From positions 1 to 64,000 of the forward strand of contig NZ_FOLW01000006.1 of assembly GCF_900112475.1 (NCBI RefSeq): a stretch of DNA of 64,000 nucleotides. The letters run 5' to 3'. Below the pieces are notes generated by a model. That model was not told the origin of the DNA and searched no databases. It saw nothing but the letters and a program-made list of their open reading frames with translations. This DNA is from Pragia fontium DSM 5563 = ATCC 49100 (GTDB lineage: Bacteria; Pseudomonadota; Gammaproteobacteria; Enterobacterales; Enterobacteriaceae). The position numbers and the translations under genes were made by a program. This document shows positions 1 through 7,442 of the stretch, piece by piece. The number at the start of each line of letters is the position of its first letter. The first letter of the stretch is position 1.

Positions 1-249
1 TTATTAGTCAAGATCCCACCAAAGCTCTCAGTGTCAGAGGTAATGGGGCACTTGAAAGGAAGAACAGCGATAAGGCTGTTTAATAAATTTCCCTATTTAA
101 GAAAGAAAAAGCTGTGGGGCAACCATTTTTGGGCGAAGGGCTATTGTGTAGATACCGTAGGTGTAAATGCAGAAATGATTCGTAAGTATGTTAAGTATCA
201 AGAGAAACATGAACTTGAAGATAATCAATTAAGCTTAAAAGGGATGTGA
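1..249 (+). CDS. tnpA: IS200/IS605-type transposase TnpA, C-terminal part (cut by window start)
   Basis: The frame is open from the first base and ends at 249, so this is the last 82 codons of a longer gene. The segment MGHLKGRTAIRLF, the block FWAKGYCVDTVG and the helix IRKYVKYQEK are typical of Y1 (HUH) transposases of the IS200 group, which excise and insert single-stranded DNA. The tyrosine and glutamine of the last helix are where the family carries its catalytic Tyr and a metal-helping Gln. The HUH histidines would lie upstream of the window. Intactness of the whole element cannot be judged. Confidence 0.85.
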   Translation, partial: LLVKIPPKLSVSEVMGHLKGRTAIRLFNKFPYLRKKKLWGNHFWAKGYCVDTVGVNAEMIRKYVKYQEKHELEDNQLSLKGM

Positions 250-345
250 AGCGAGGGCCCTATGGGTTCGAGCTTAGTACGCCCCTCAGGGGCGCCAAAG
301 CAATGCCGCCTTCTATGAAGGCGGATTTTTACTTCTCAACAGGAC
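250..345 (+). mobile_element. Probable right end of the IS200-type element, with two hairpins
   Basis: Downstream of the transposase stop are two strong inverted repeats: a 5-bp G/C stem at 281-293 with loop TCA, and an 8-bp stem at 306-324 (CCGCCTTC and GAAGGCGG, loop TAT) followed by TTTTT. IS200-group elements lack terminal inverted repeats and carry subterminal hairpins recognised by TnpA, so this fits the right end. The exact junction cannot be fixed without the left end or an empty site. The second hairpin could also stop transcription. Confidence 0.55.
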
Positions 346-496
346 TGGCGGTTGGTACCTGTAATTTAATCTCCGGCTTACCGTTTAATTAGCGAATGAT
401 GATTTTGTATGTTTGACAATAAAACTGCTGTTTTTTTTAGTTTTACAGAGGATAATTACCGGTTATGAAAGGAAAAGGACTAATGGTAATAATTTT

Positions 497-820
497 ATGA
501 AAAAATTTCACATAAAGAAATCAGTATTGGTATTATTTTTATTATTTGCATTTGTATATCCTAAAGTTGGCGATACATACCCTCAAGATGTTGTAGATTT
601 TATAATGAAAAGAGAGGAGTGTGATCACTTTAGAGAAGAGATGTCTGGTGACAAAGATATAGATGAGATGAGAGATTTAAACAATCAGCTTGATTATTAT
701 TGTAAAAGAAGTGACCAGGAACTATCAGATCTAAAAAATAAGTATAAAAATAACCACGCTATTAATAAAAAACTAAGTCATTATGAAGAGAATATTGAGC
801 CTATTAAGGTTGGGGAATAA
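497..820 (+). CDS. Small secreted protein of unknown function
   Basis: A 107-residue product. I chose the ATG at 497 because it gives an immediate signal peptide (MKKFHIKK, then a hydrophobic run to about residue 24); the frame is open upstream to 413, but that part looks non-coding. The mature part is charged and helical, with two cysteines in CDHFREE and YYCKRSD that could pair in the periplasm, and ends in a Lys/Asn-rich helix. The pattern of signal peptide, DVVDFI, CDHFR, C and ELSDLKNKYK matches, from memory, a family of short uncharacterised proteins of Gram-negative bacteria. No function is known to me. Base composition is very AT-rich and it sits beside an IS200-type element, so transfer is plausible. 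Confidence 0.6.
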   Translation: MKKFHIKKSVLVLFLLFAFVYPKVGDTYPQDVVDFIMKREECDHFREEMSGDKDIDEMRDLNNQLDYYCKRSDQELSDLKNKYKNNHAINKKLSHYEENIEPIKVGE

Positions 821-1560
821 ATTTAAGATTATGCGGAGATATTGCATTTTGCTTTGAAATTACTCATGTTTATTTCGTGCAGCTAGTATGATCTTTTCTT
901 ATCAATCCTTCGGTAAGCGTCTGGCGTCTCTAAATCTTAAACTCGGCTTGTCAGTGGCACAAGGCTTTGAAAGATTTTCTATCTTTTCTGTTAAATTAGA
1001 AAAAAATTAATAAATTTAAATAGATCATGACAATGTTGTTATTTTAATGTCAATTATTAAATTTAATTTTTATATTCATAATGCTTATATTTGTCACAAT
1101 TAGATTAATGTTTTATGATGCTGTTGTTTAATTGTATAAATATAAAATACACTATTATTGCCATTTGTTTTACCGCCAAACCAATAGCTTGAAGCTATTG
1201 GTTTAACTTGTTCAATTGATAATAACGATTTAATGATTTGATCGTTCAACTGTATCATCTAAACTTTATAGACTGATATTTATTGTTTATTAAGAAATAA
1301 ATAAAGAGGCTGTATAGATGAAGTTTTTAACTCATATGGTTATCCTTTAATTTTTGTTTGATGTTTTTAACCTATCTCTTATAAGTTAGAGAGAAATTAA
1401 TTTTTACTTTTTAATAATATGAGCATGCTGATGTGAACATTATTTAAATTAATACATTCTTATGAAAAAAATCAGACTGGCTATTTTATATTAAAGGTTA
1501 ATAAAACATACTTTATAAATAAAGGTATGAAATTATCACCGTTAATTTAATCAAGACTAT
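821..1560. other. AT-rich gap with an isolated 12-bp hairpin
   Basis: No convincing gene was found on either strand. The only clear structure is a perfect inverted repeat at 1178-1204 (AAACCAATAGCT, loop TGA, AGCTATTGGTTT), followed by only a weak T-rich tail. It looks like a terminator left from a lost gene. The rest is very AT-rich. Confidence 0.5.
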
Positions 1561-1796
1561 TTTTCAGAAAGCCAGTTCCAACTTTTTATTGAAACCCTTT
1601 GGATTCGCAGTACCCGTGATTTTGGGGCGACAATGAATGGTATTGCGGTGACACAGGCTGGCAAGGGCAGTTGAGCCCTGGGCTCAATCTGTGGGGGAAT
1701 GTAGGGCAGCAGTTAGGTGACAAAGGCTACCGTGATACTGCAGCTGTTTTTGGGGTGAAGTATAGGCTTCATAACAGTCAGCAGGTAAGTGCGTAA
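1561..1796 (+). pseudogene. Remnant of a pertactin-type autotransporter beta-barrel
   Basis: Two overlapping frames read as the C-terminal barrel of classical (type Va) autotransporters. One frame (from 1561) gives FIETLWIRSTRDFGATMNG and then IAVTQAG. The next frame (from 1659) gives LSPGLNLWGNVGQQLGDKGY followed by RDTAAVFGVKYRL and a stop at 1794. In intact proteins these blocks are joined by roughly ten more residues, so a frameshift and small deletion lie near 1655-1665. No start and no passenger domain remain. Confidence 0.75.
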
Positions 1797-1823
1797 TTAA
1801 CGACATACATGGAAGTATTGACA

Positions 1824-4238
1824 ATGAAGGGAAACAAGAAGCATATAAGTTATTTATTGGTTGTTACACAGTTAGCTTTGCCGGTTTTTCCTGCTTATGC
1901 TGGATCTGATAATAACCACAATAATAATGAGCAAACTATTGCTCAAATCAGTTCTCAGTTTGGCTCCGCGATGAGCGCGGGTAATGCGAACGAAGCGGCT
2001 AAGTCCGTTTTGTTAAATCAGGCTTCCGGCGTGGCTTCTGAAAATGTTGAATCATGGTTACATCAATTTGGTACTGCGCAGATATCGTTACAGACGGACA
2101 GCGATTTTTCCTTAAAAAACTCATCTGCTGATGTATTGTTCCCCCTCTATAACTCCACTGAGAACGTCTTATTTGCACAGTTGGGCGTTAGGGATAATGA
2201 TGGGCGCTTTACGTCAAATATCGGTTTAGGTCACCGTTATTTCACCGCGTCGTGGATGGTAGGGTATAATGCGTTCTATGACGCCAGTTGGAACAATACT
2301 AATCAACGTTACGGGGTTGGGATTGAAGCATGGCGAGATTACCTCAAACTTTCAGCTAACTTTTATCGTGGTATGTCAGGTTGGCATCAATCCCGACAAC
2401 ATCAAGATTATGATGAACGTCCAGCGGATGGATGGGATATTCGATCTGAAACCTACTTATCCGCTTACCCTCAACTGGGCGCTAAATTCGCTTATGAACA
2501 GTATTATGGCGATAGCGTCGCTCTTTTTAGCCACGACGATAAGCAAAAAAATCCCCACACTTTTACCGTTGGTGTGAACTATACTCCCGTTCCCTTAATT
2601 ACGGCGGGCGTTGATATTAAGAATGGGAAAAATGGGGTAAACAATACACAATTCAATCTCGAACTTAACTACCGACTTGGTGAGACGCTGACCAAACAAC
2701 TCGACTTGCAAGCAGTTTCGATACAACGCAGCTTGATGGGAAGTCGTTTAGATTTGGTTAATCGTAATAATAATATTGTGATGGATTACCGGAAACAAGA
2801 GTTGATAACTCTCGCATTTCCGACTCATATTAGAGGTGATGAAAATACACAATATACATTTATCCCAAGAGTGAAATCGAAGTACGGCGTAGAGCGTATC
2901 GAACTCAATGATACTGCGTTGGTGCGTATGGGAGGGAAAGTCGTGAGCAATCAACAGGGTGCTATCACACTACAACTTCCGCCACACACGGAGATTCCTG
3001 TCCAGTTATCGGGGGTTGCCGTTGACCGCCATGGCAACAAATCGAACCTAGCTAATGTACTTATTACGACTCTTGCTACGCAAAATAAGTTGGCTCTGAT
3101 TGCCAATCGTAATCAGGTTAATGCCGATGGACAAGAGCGAGTTGTGTATACACTTTCAGTTACTGATAGTCAGGGTAAGGCCGTAGCGAATGCGGATATT
3201 ACCTGGAACCATAATCTTGGCGAGATCCAGGCTGATGGTACAACGGACGATAAAGGTATGGCGACCGCGACATTAACTAGTCGTGAGGCAGGGCAAGCCA
3301 TTGTTGTGGCGAAGGTAAACGAACAGTCCGTAACCAATAATACCGTCACCTTTACTGAGTTTAAAATGGTTATTAAATCCAGTATTACGCCTGAGCGAAA
3401 CCAACTTACCCCTAATGAAAAAATACAGCTTACAGTACAAGTAAACGATGCACAGGGACATCCGGTGAGTCATGCGAAAGTGACTCATTGGCAGGTTAAA
3501 GGAGTAGGGATGGTAAATAGTCAGTCTGTTTATACTGATAATAATGGGGAGCTAAACGCGAATTACACCGCTACAGAATCAGGGGTAGCGGTTGTTTCCG
3601 TAGATATTACCGCACCAGACGATGAGGCGAATATTGTTAAGGCTAGCACCTCTGAAATTGTGGTGATGAAACCATTGGCCATTGAATCAATAGAGGCAGT
3701 AGATAAAAACGGTGGAAATGAGAATAACATTTCTTTCAGTAAATCGACCGGACCTACGGTAGCCTGGAAAGGCGCTAAATTCAAAGTTAATGTGACAAAT
3801 GCCGTAGGCAATGTAACGTGGACCAGCGATTCAAACGCATTAAGCTTCGCGGGTGACATCATCACCATCAATAACCATCCATACACGGTACTGGTCATAG
3901 GTAAGGATACCGCAGGGCAAACAGTGGCATTTACAATGAATGTCAGACGTTGGTTTATGCAATCAGGGATAACCAGCGATTCATACGGCGGTGCTCAAAA
4001 AAACTGTGAAGCATTAGGAACAAACGTTTCATCAAAAGGTGCTATCAATAATTTGTTCAACCAGTGGGGGAATTTCTATGTCTATGATGGCTGGATGCGT
4101 GAATTTTATCGGACTTCTACGGCCTATGACCTTTCAAAACCCGTTTCAGATAATAATAACTGGGTGTTTTGGGCTGAAAATGGCCTATGGACTAAAAATG
4201 CCTGGTCGCGTCTTCCTTACGCCTGTGGTGGGGAGTAA
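1824..4238 (+). CDS. Invasin/intimin-family inverse autotransporter adhesin
   Basis: An outer-membrane adhesin of type Ve secretion. I placed the start at ATG 1824 (804 aa) because GGAAG lies 8 nt upstream and a signal peptide ending PVFPAYA follows at once; an in-frame ATG at 1809 has no such signal. Residues of about 75-320 form the inverse-autotransporter barrel (LGHRYFTASWMVGYNAFYD, GWDIRSETYLSAYPQLGAKF, TAGVDIKNGKNG). Then come bacterial Ig-like (Big_1) domains at about 415-510 and 515-615, a further Ig-like segment, and a C-terminal domain of about 90 residues with a likely disulphide (KNCEALG to PYACGGE) like the C-type-lectin-like tip of invasins. No LysM-type periplasmic domain is obvious. 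The host or surface ligand cannot be read from sequence. Confidence 0.9.
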   Translation: MKGNKKHISYLLVVTQLALPVFPAYAGSDNNHNNNEQTIAQISSQFGSAMSAGNANEAAKSVLLNQASGVASENVESWLHQFGTAQISLQTDSDFSLKNSSADVLFPLYNSTENVLFAQLGVRDNDGRFTSNIGLGHRYFTASWMVGYNAFYDASWNNTNQRYGVGIEAWRDYLKLSANFYRGMSGWHQSRQHQDYDERPADGWDIRSETYLSAYPQLGAKFAYEQYYGDSVALFSHDDKQKNPHTFTVGVNYTPVPLITAGVDIKNGKNGVNNTQFNLELNYRLGETLTKQLDLQAVSIQRSLMGSRLDLVNRNNNIVMDYRKQELITLAFPTHIRGDENTQYTFIPRVKSKYGVERIELNDTALVRMGGKVVSNQQGAITLQLPPHTEIPVQLSGVAVDRHGNKSNLANVLITTLATQNKLALIANRNQVNADGQERVVYTLSVTDSQGKAVANADITWNHNLGEIQADGTTDDKGMATATLTSREAGQAIVVAKVNEQSVTNNTVTFTEFKMVIKSSITPERNQLTPNEKIQLTVQVNDAQGHPVSHAKVTHWQVKGVGMVNSQSVYTDNNGELNANYTATESGVAVVSVDITAPDDEANIVKASTSEIVVMKPLAIESIEAVDKNGGNENNISFSKSTGPTVAWKGAKFKVNVTNAVGNVTWTSDSNALSFAGDIITINNHPYTVLVIGKDTAGQTVAFTMNVRRWFMQSGITSDSYGGAQKNCEALGTNVSSKGAINNLFNQWGNFYVYDGWMREFYRTSTAYDLSKPVSDNNNWVFWAENGLWTKNAWSRLPYACGGE

Positions 4239-4246
4239 TCTCCACG

Positions 4247-4275
4247 AGCCCCATTGTGTATTTAGTGATGGGGCT
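4247..4275 (+). terminator. Hairpin after the adhesin gene
   Basis: Arms AGCCCCAT (4247-4254) and ATGGGGCT (4268-4275) form a perfect 8-bp stem 9 nt after the stop codon. There is no T-run, so an intrinsic terminator is only possible; an mRNA 3'-end stabilising hairpin is equally likely. Confidence 0.4.
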
Positions 4276-4396
4276 AACCCGATATCGTCATCAATAATCA
4301 TTAATACTTTCAGCGTCGATGATGTTTGAGTGAATAGGGACATTGCGGGATCAACCGCATTGAAGAATAGAATGAGCTTATTTACTCAATTATCTT

Positions 4397-4424
4397 ATTT
4401 AACATAATATACATTATGCGCACC
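4397..4424 (-). other. dif: Chromosome dimer resolution site dif
   Basis: All 28 bases equal the reverse complement of the E. coli dif core as I know it. The XerD arm (ATTTAACATAA on the plus strand) is at 4397-4407, the 6-bp central region at 4408-4413, and the XerC arm (TTATGCGCACC) at 4414-4424. XerC and XerD act here, switched on by FtsK at the septum, to resolve chromosome dimers. It lies in non-coding DNA between the adhesin and a small accessory region, and marks the point where the replichores meet. Confidence 0.95.
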
Positions 4425-4739
4425 AAGATGTTATTTGAAGGAATCTGAGGTTCTGTGGCTAATCTTATGCTGTTGGATGTTTTAAGGCTTGTCTGATTGT
4501 GATCTGATAGCTAAACCGCCTGAGGCTCATTCAGTGAGCTACCATTGCACATCTTTCCTGATTGCATAAACTGCCGCGCCTAATCAACGCTAAAGAAAAA
4601 ATAAAAACTGTTGTAGCTTGGCCAACCCCGTCAGCAACAAAACAAGTTTTGTCACTGACCGGCGCTATGATTAAAAATAAGGAAGTTAACGAATTATTTT
4701 TGGTGTTTGTTTTTGAGAAAAAAATATACATCCATCCTT
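4425..4739. other. Gap between dif and the first dif-like site, with an imperfect hairpin
   Basis: No gene I can support. An imperfect 30-bp inverted repeat lies at 4630-4659 (12 of 14 positions pair, 2-nt loop). A 62-codon frame from a TTG at 4562 ends in TAA at 4748-4750, inside the next dif-like site; it has no start signal or recognised similarity and may be a decayed gene. Confidence 0.4.
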
Positions 4740-4767
4740 GGTTCGCATAATGACATTATATGTAAAC
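4740..4767 (+). repeat. dif-like site A (XerC/XerD-type core)
   Basis: The left arm GGTTCGCATAA matches the dif XerC arm at 10 of 11 positions. The right part, ATATGTAAAC, resembles the XerD arm with one base missing. It points opposite to the dif at 4397. It shares TTCGCATAATG and a downstream TAAA..CGAA with site B, placing the 189-aa gene between two direct repeats. Activity is unknown. Confidence 0.55.
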
Positions 4768-4892
4768 GAATGTCGATTCGGCTTAGGCCCTCCTAATTAA
4801 AATATCTCACCAGATACCGATGTACCCTATGCTACACACGGTGACAACGCATTAATAAGCTGCATGATGCTGGGTTAAAACTATTCAATTTC

Positions 4893-5462
4893 ATGGATGG
4901 ATGCTATGCGGCATTAGATGCTGCGGAGGAAAGTTTAACCAGTGAAAAAAAGACCCAACTAAATGAATTAGCTGGACTTTTCTGTGACGCACTTGAAGAG
5001 ACGATCCCGAACCATTATTCAATAATGTGTGTGTATTATGGTGATGATTGTAAGCCAAGCAAACATGCTTTTGCTGGGTTGCAACAACTAATAGTTCAAG
5101 TAAAGAATAAAAAAGAAATTAGAGCATTAAAAGAAAAATGTATAGCCAATGGCTTACCTGTAAAAGGGTTTGATAAAAAAAGAAGATTCAGAATGACAAA
5201 AACACATGAGCGTATCTATTCTGCCATACTTGGAATTATAAGTATTACCGTCATGGTAATACTTCTGTTTTTCCTAGAGATCGACGACTCATCAAGGAGT
5301 AAATATATCATATTAAGTGTTGTGGTTTCTCTTTTAGGTGGGATTGGTGCTCGATTACTATCAGGCGCTTTAAATTTTAAAATAAAAGATACTACAGCAA
5401 CTGCTGGTTATGCTGCATTTGTTATTATATTTTTGATATTGCAGGGAGTCAGGATTTTTTAA
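4893..5462 (+). CDS. Membrane protein of unknown function between two dif-like sites
   Basis: 189 residues from ATG 4893; there is no good ribosome-binding site, so the start is uncertain, and the frame is open upstream to 4845 without a better start. Residues 1-105 are soluble and mostly helical, ending in a basic patch (KGFDKKRRFRMTKTHER). Three hydrophobic segments follow, at about 108-128, 135-158 (with LLGGIGARLL) and 170-186, the last being very close to the C terminus. I do not recognise the family. A soluble N-terminal domain ahead of three membrane helices is an arrangement also seen in some defence or stress effectors, but nothing in the sequence proves that. The stop lies 5 nt before dif-like site B. 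It is AT-rich compared with the core genes. Confidence 0.7.
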   Translation: MDGCYAALDAAEESLTSEKKTQLNELAGLFCDALEETIPNHYSIMCVYYGDDCKPSKHAFAGLQQLIVQVKNKKEIRALKEKCIANGLPVKGFDKKRRFRMTKTHERIYSAILGIISITVMVILLFFLEIDDSSRSKYIILSVVVSLLGGIGARLLSGALNFKIKDTTATAGYAAFVIIFLILQGVRIF

Positions 5463-5467
5463 CTAAT

Positions 5468-5495
5468 GATTCGCATAATGCACTCTATGTGTAAA
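5468..5495 (+). repeat. dif-like site B
   Basis: GATTCGCATAA matches the XerC arm at 9 of 11; TGCACT stands as the central hexamer; CTATGTGTAAA matches the XerD arm if one extra G is allowed. Same orientation as site A, 728 bp away, and 5 nt after the stop of the 189-aa gene. Confidence 0.55.
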
Positions 5496-5527
5496 GACGA
5501 ACCTTCACCATTCCGGTAACAGAGTAA

Positions 5528-5644
5528 AAAACCCTACCTCCTTGCCCACATTTCTCAAAGGAAAGCCACCCTATAAAGGGTTGGTTCATTCAATCAGGTC
5601 AAGGTGATGCAGTAAACGATCCATATCCAGATAATAAAAAATAA
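5528..5644 (+). other. Startless open frame, possible gene remnant
   Basis: Between stops, this frame reads 38 codons ending WFIQSGQGDAVNDPYPDNKK. No usable start codon and no recognised family. The wording looks protein-like rather than random, and it ends 12 nt before dif-like site C, so I list it as a possible 3' gene fragment only. Confidence 0.25.
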
Positions 5645-5656
5645 TAATCCTTAATT

Positions 5657-5682
5657 GGCCCGCATAAATCAGGATGCTAAAC
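5657..5682 (+). repeat. dif-like site C (weak)
   Basis: GGCCCGCATAA matches the XerC arm at 9 of 11, and GGATGCTAAAC resembles an XerD arm at 8 of 11, but the spacer is only 4 bp. Same orientation as sites A and B. It overlaps a terminator-like hairpin, so it could be a chance match. Confidence 0.35.
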
Positions 5683-5702
5683 TTCGCACCCTGATTTATT
5701 TT
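5666..5702 (+). terminator. Terminator-like hairpin upstream of the MBL gene end
   Basis: Arms AAATCAGG (5666-5673) and CCTGATTT (5690-5697), followed by ATTTTT. It would stop plus-strand transcription from the accessory zone and faces the 3' end of the minus-strand MBL-fold gene. Confidence 0.5.
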
Positions 5703-5721
5703 TAGCTGGTAAAACACCCTA

Positions 5722-6579
5722 TTACCATTTCATTTCGCCGGTATTCACTTTTGCACTCAGTTCAAGTGAGCTTTTTTCACGTAATTCTGGGTAGGCTTTT
5801 TCCATTGAGCTGATTACCCCTTTAGAGTCCTTATGGGCCTTCAGGGACTGTTCCATTTTTTTCAGATAATCCGAAGTGAAAGTGATTGCCTGACCTTTTT
5901 CTGGAAGCTGTCCAAGATAATGCCCGGGAATAACCTGTTCAGGATGGAGTGCAGACATTTCGTTAAGTACTTTAAGCCAATTGGCCCGGCTGGCTTCTGT
6001 CTGAGTATCCGCTGTCCAGACATGGATGCCCCAAGACACGCCGGTTCCACCAAGGATAGCTTTAGCTGAAGGAACCCATACATAAGCCGCATAGGAATCC
6101 GGGTTGCGCAATTCCACTTCCTCGCCATCAATGTAAAAACGGGTATCATTAGTTTGCTCAGGAACAGTCAGTTTTTTGGGGGCTCCATCTTTTAGTTGCG
6201 GTCCCCAGTAAGCCAGTTTTGCATCTTTGGTTTCATTTATATGTTTAACCACTTCCGGTGTTGCAATCACTTTCACATCTGGAAATGCCTTGATAATCGG
6301 TTCAAGGCCGAAATAAAAGTCTGGATCACCGGAGGTGATGAGGATTGATTTTAGCTTTTTTCCACTCTTATTAATTATGTTAACCAGCTTCTCACCATCC
6401 TTGACGCTGAATTGTGAGTCAACGAGCATGGCTTCAGTAGGTCCAGTTATCAACGTTGAGGATACTGCAAAAATACCCTTATCCTGTGGGTTGTAAGTCT
6501 GCAGGCTGAGCGGTGCGGCCATTATCGTAGAGCAGAAAAGCGCGGAAAGTGCCACAACCGGTTTAACTAATACTTTCAT
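5722..6579 (-). CDS. Secreted MBL-fold protein with degenerate zinc-ligand motif
   Basis: 285 residues from ATG 6579; GGGAGG sits 6 nt upstream and a signal peptide follows (ending STIMAA), whereas the longer frame to 6636 lacks both. The fold is metallo-beta-lactamase-like: ILITSGDPDFYFGLEPI occupies the position of the usual THxHxDHxxG motif, and VIPGHYLG keeps the later histidine. In the motif the first His is Ser, the second is Asp and the last is Phe, so canonical two-zinc binding cannot form. Related secreted MBL-fold proteins with HGDPDYYFG are known to me from proteobacteria; here even that first His is lost. The substrate is unknown and hydrolase activity doubtful. Monocistronic. Confidence 0.8.
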   Translation of the reverse strand: MKVLVKPVVALSALFCSTIMAAPLSLQTYNPQDKGIFAVSSTLITGPTEAMLVDSQFSVKDGEKLVNIINKSGKKLKSILITSGDPDFYFGLEPIIKAFPDVKVIATPEVVKHINETKDAKLAYWGPQLKDGAPKKLTVPEQTNDTRFYIDGEEVELRNPDSYAAYVWVPSAKAILGGTGVSWGIHVWTADTQTEASRANWLKVLNEMSALHPEQVIPGHYLGQLPEKGQAITFTSDYLKKMEQSLKAHKDSKGVISSMEKAYPELREKSSLELSAKVNTGEMKW

Positions 6580-6857
6580 AAAACCTCCCATTGTTTTTGT
6601 CTTAACTGACAACAAAAGTGTAACGTACTTTTTCATTAATCACCTGATAATGGCGGAATAACGTTTTTAAGCGCAAAGTAATGGTGAATAAAATTATTGG
6701 TATTATGATTAGCTACGTGGGCATCTTTGGGCGAGAAGCTTGGCTCGGGCACAAACAGTCAGTAATATGGACTACAACACTCGTATTTCTCGGTATTCAG
6801 GGGAAATATTCTGGTTACGAATATCATGGTCAACGTTAACATAATATCGGTGTCATA

Positions 6858-7442
6858 ATGCCCTCACCTCTACTTTTAGTTGAAAATCAAATCACTTATC
6901 AGCAAGCAACTCAGGTCGATTACTCTGCTATTTTAACCATGGCGGAACCTTTTTATCCTGACTCACCCAGTGCTAATGCCTCTACCGGTTTTCTCAATAA
7001 ACGTTTTACTGAGCCAATGCTGGCTTCAATGAATGAAAGTCTGGGATTATTGATTGCTCAAAAAGACGGCGGTCAAGTTATTGGATTTTTGGGACTGTCG
7101 CCCTTCACTACCCAATCGCCATCACCCGTCGTCAATGCGATGCTCAAGGTGTTAAATACCCTTTCTTATCACGGTCAGCGCATTGAACAACTGAGCCCGT
7201 TTGTTTTTGGACCAATCTGTGTTGCTGCTGAGGCTAAAGGGCTTGGGGTGTTTAAGAACTTATACCGTGCTATGTGGCAATTTTTGCCGGCGTCAGCCTA
7301 TAACGTAGGTTTGGCTTTCATTGATAAAAATAACCAACACTCTTTGGATGCGCATATTAAAGGATTAGGTGCAGAAATTATTGGTGAGTTTAGCGTTCAT
7401 CAATCTTTATTCTGGATTATTGCTTATTCCAGAGTTAAGTAA
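6858..7442 (+). CDS. GNAT-family acetyltransferase-like protein
   Basis: 194 residues. The central FVFGPICVAAEAKGLGVFK followed by LYRAM has the shape of GNAT motif A (beta strand, acetyl-CoA-binding loop, helix), and GLAFIDKNNQHSLDAHIKGL matches the later strand and helix with the Asn/Ser positions of the family. It would transfer an acyl group from acyl-CoA to an amine; the acceptor cannot be predicted. Start ATG 6858 has only a weak ribosome-binding site. It stands alone. Confidence 0.7.
   Translation: MPSPLLLVENQITYQQATQVDYSAILTMAEPFYPDSPSANASTGFLNKRFTEPMLASMNESLGLLIAQKDGGQVIGFLGLSPFTTQSPSPVVNAMLKVLNTLSYHGQRIEQLSPFVFGPICVAAEAKGLGVFKNLYRAMWQFLPASAYNVGLAFIDKNNQHSLDAHIKGLGAEIIGEFSVHQSLFWIIAYSRVK

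Noticed and set aside
826-842. Inverted CCGCATAA just after the small secreted gene, like a dif XerC arm
   Set aside because: The XerD-type half is too close and incomplete; probably chance in AT-rich DNA.
3853-3865. GTGACATCATCAC, near-match to matS
   Set aside because: One mismatch in the conserved right half-site and inside the adhesin coding sequence.
4531-4750. Overlapping 60-65 codon frames on both strands
   Set aside because: No start signals and no similarity I recognise; kept only as a possible remnant in the gap description.
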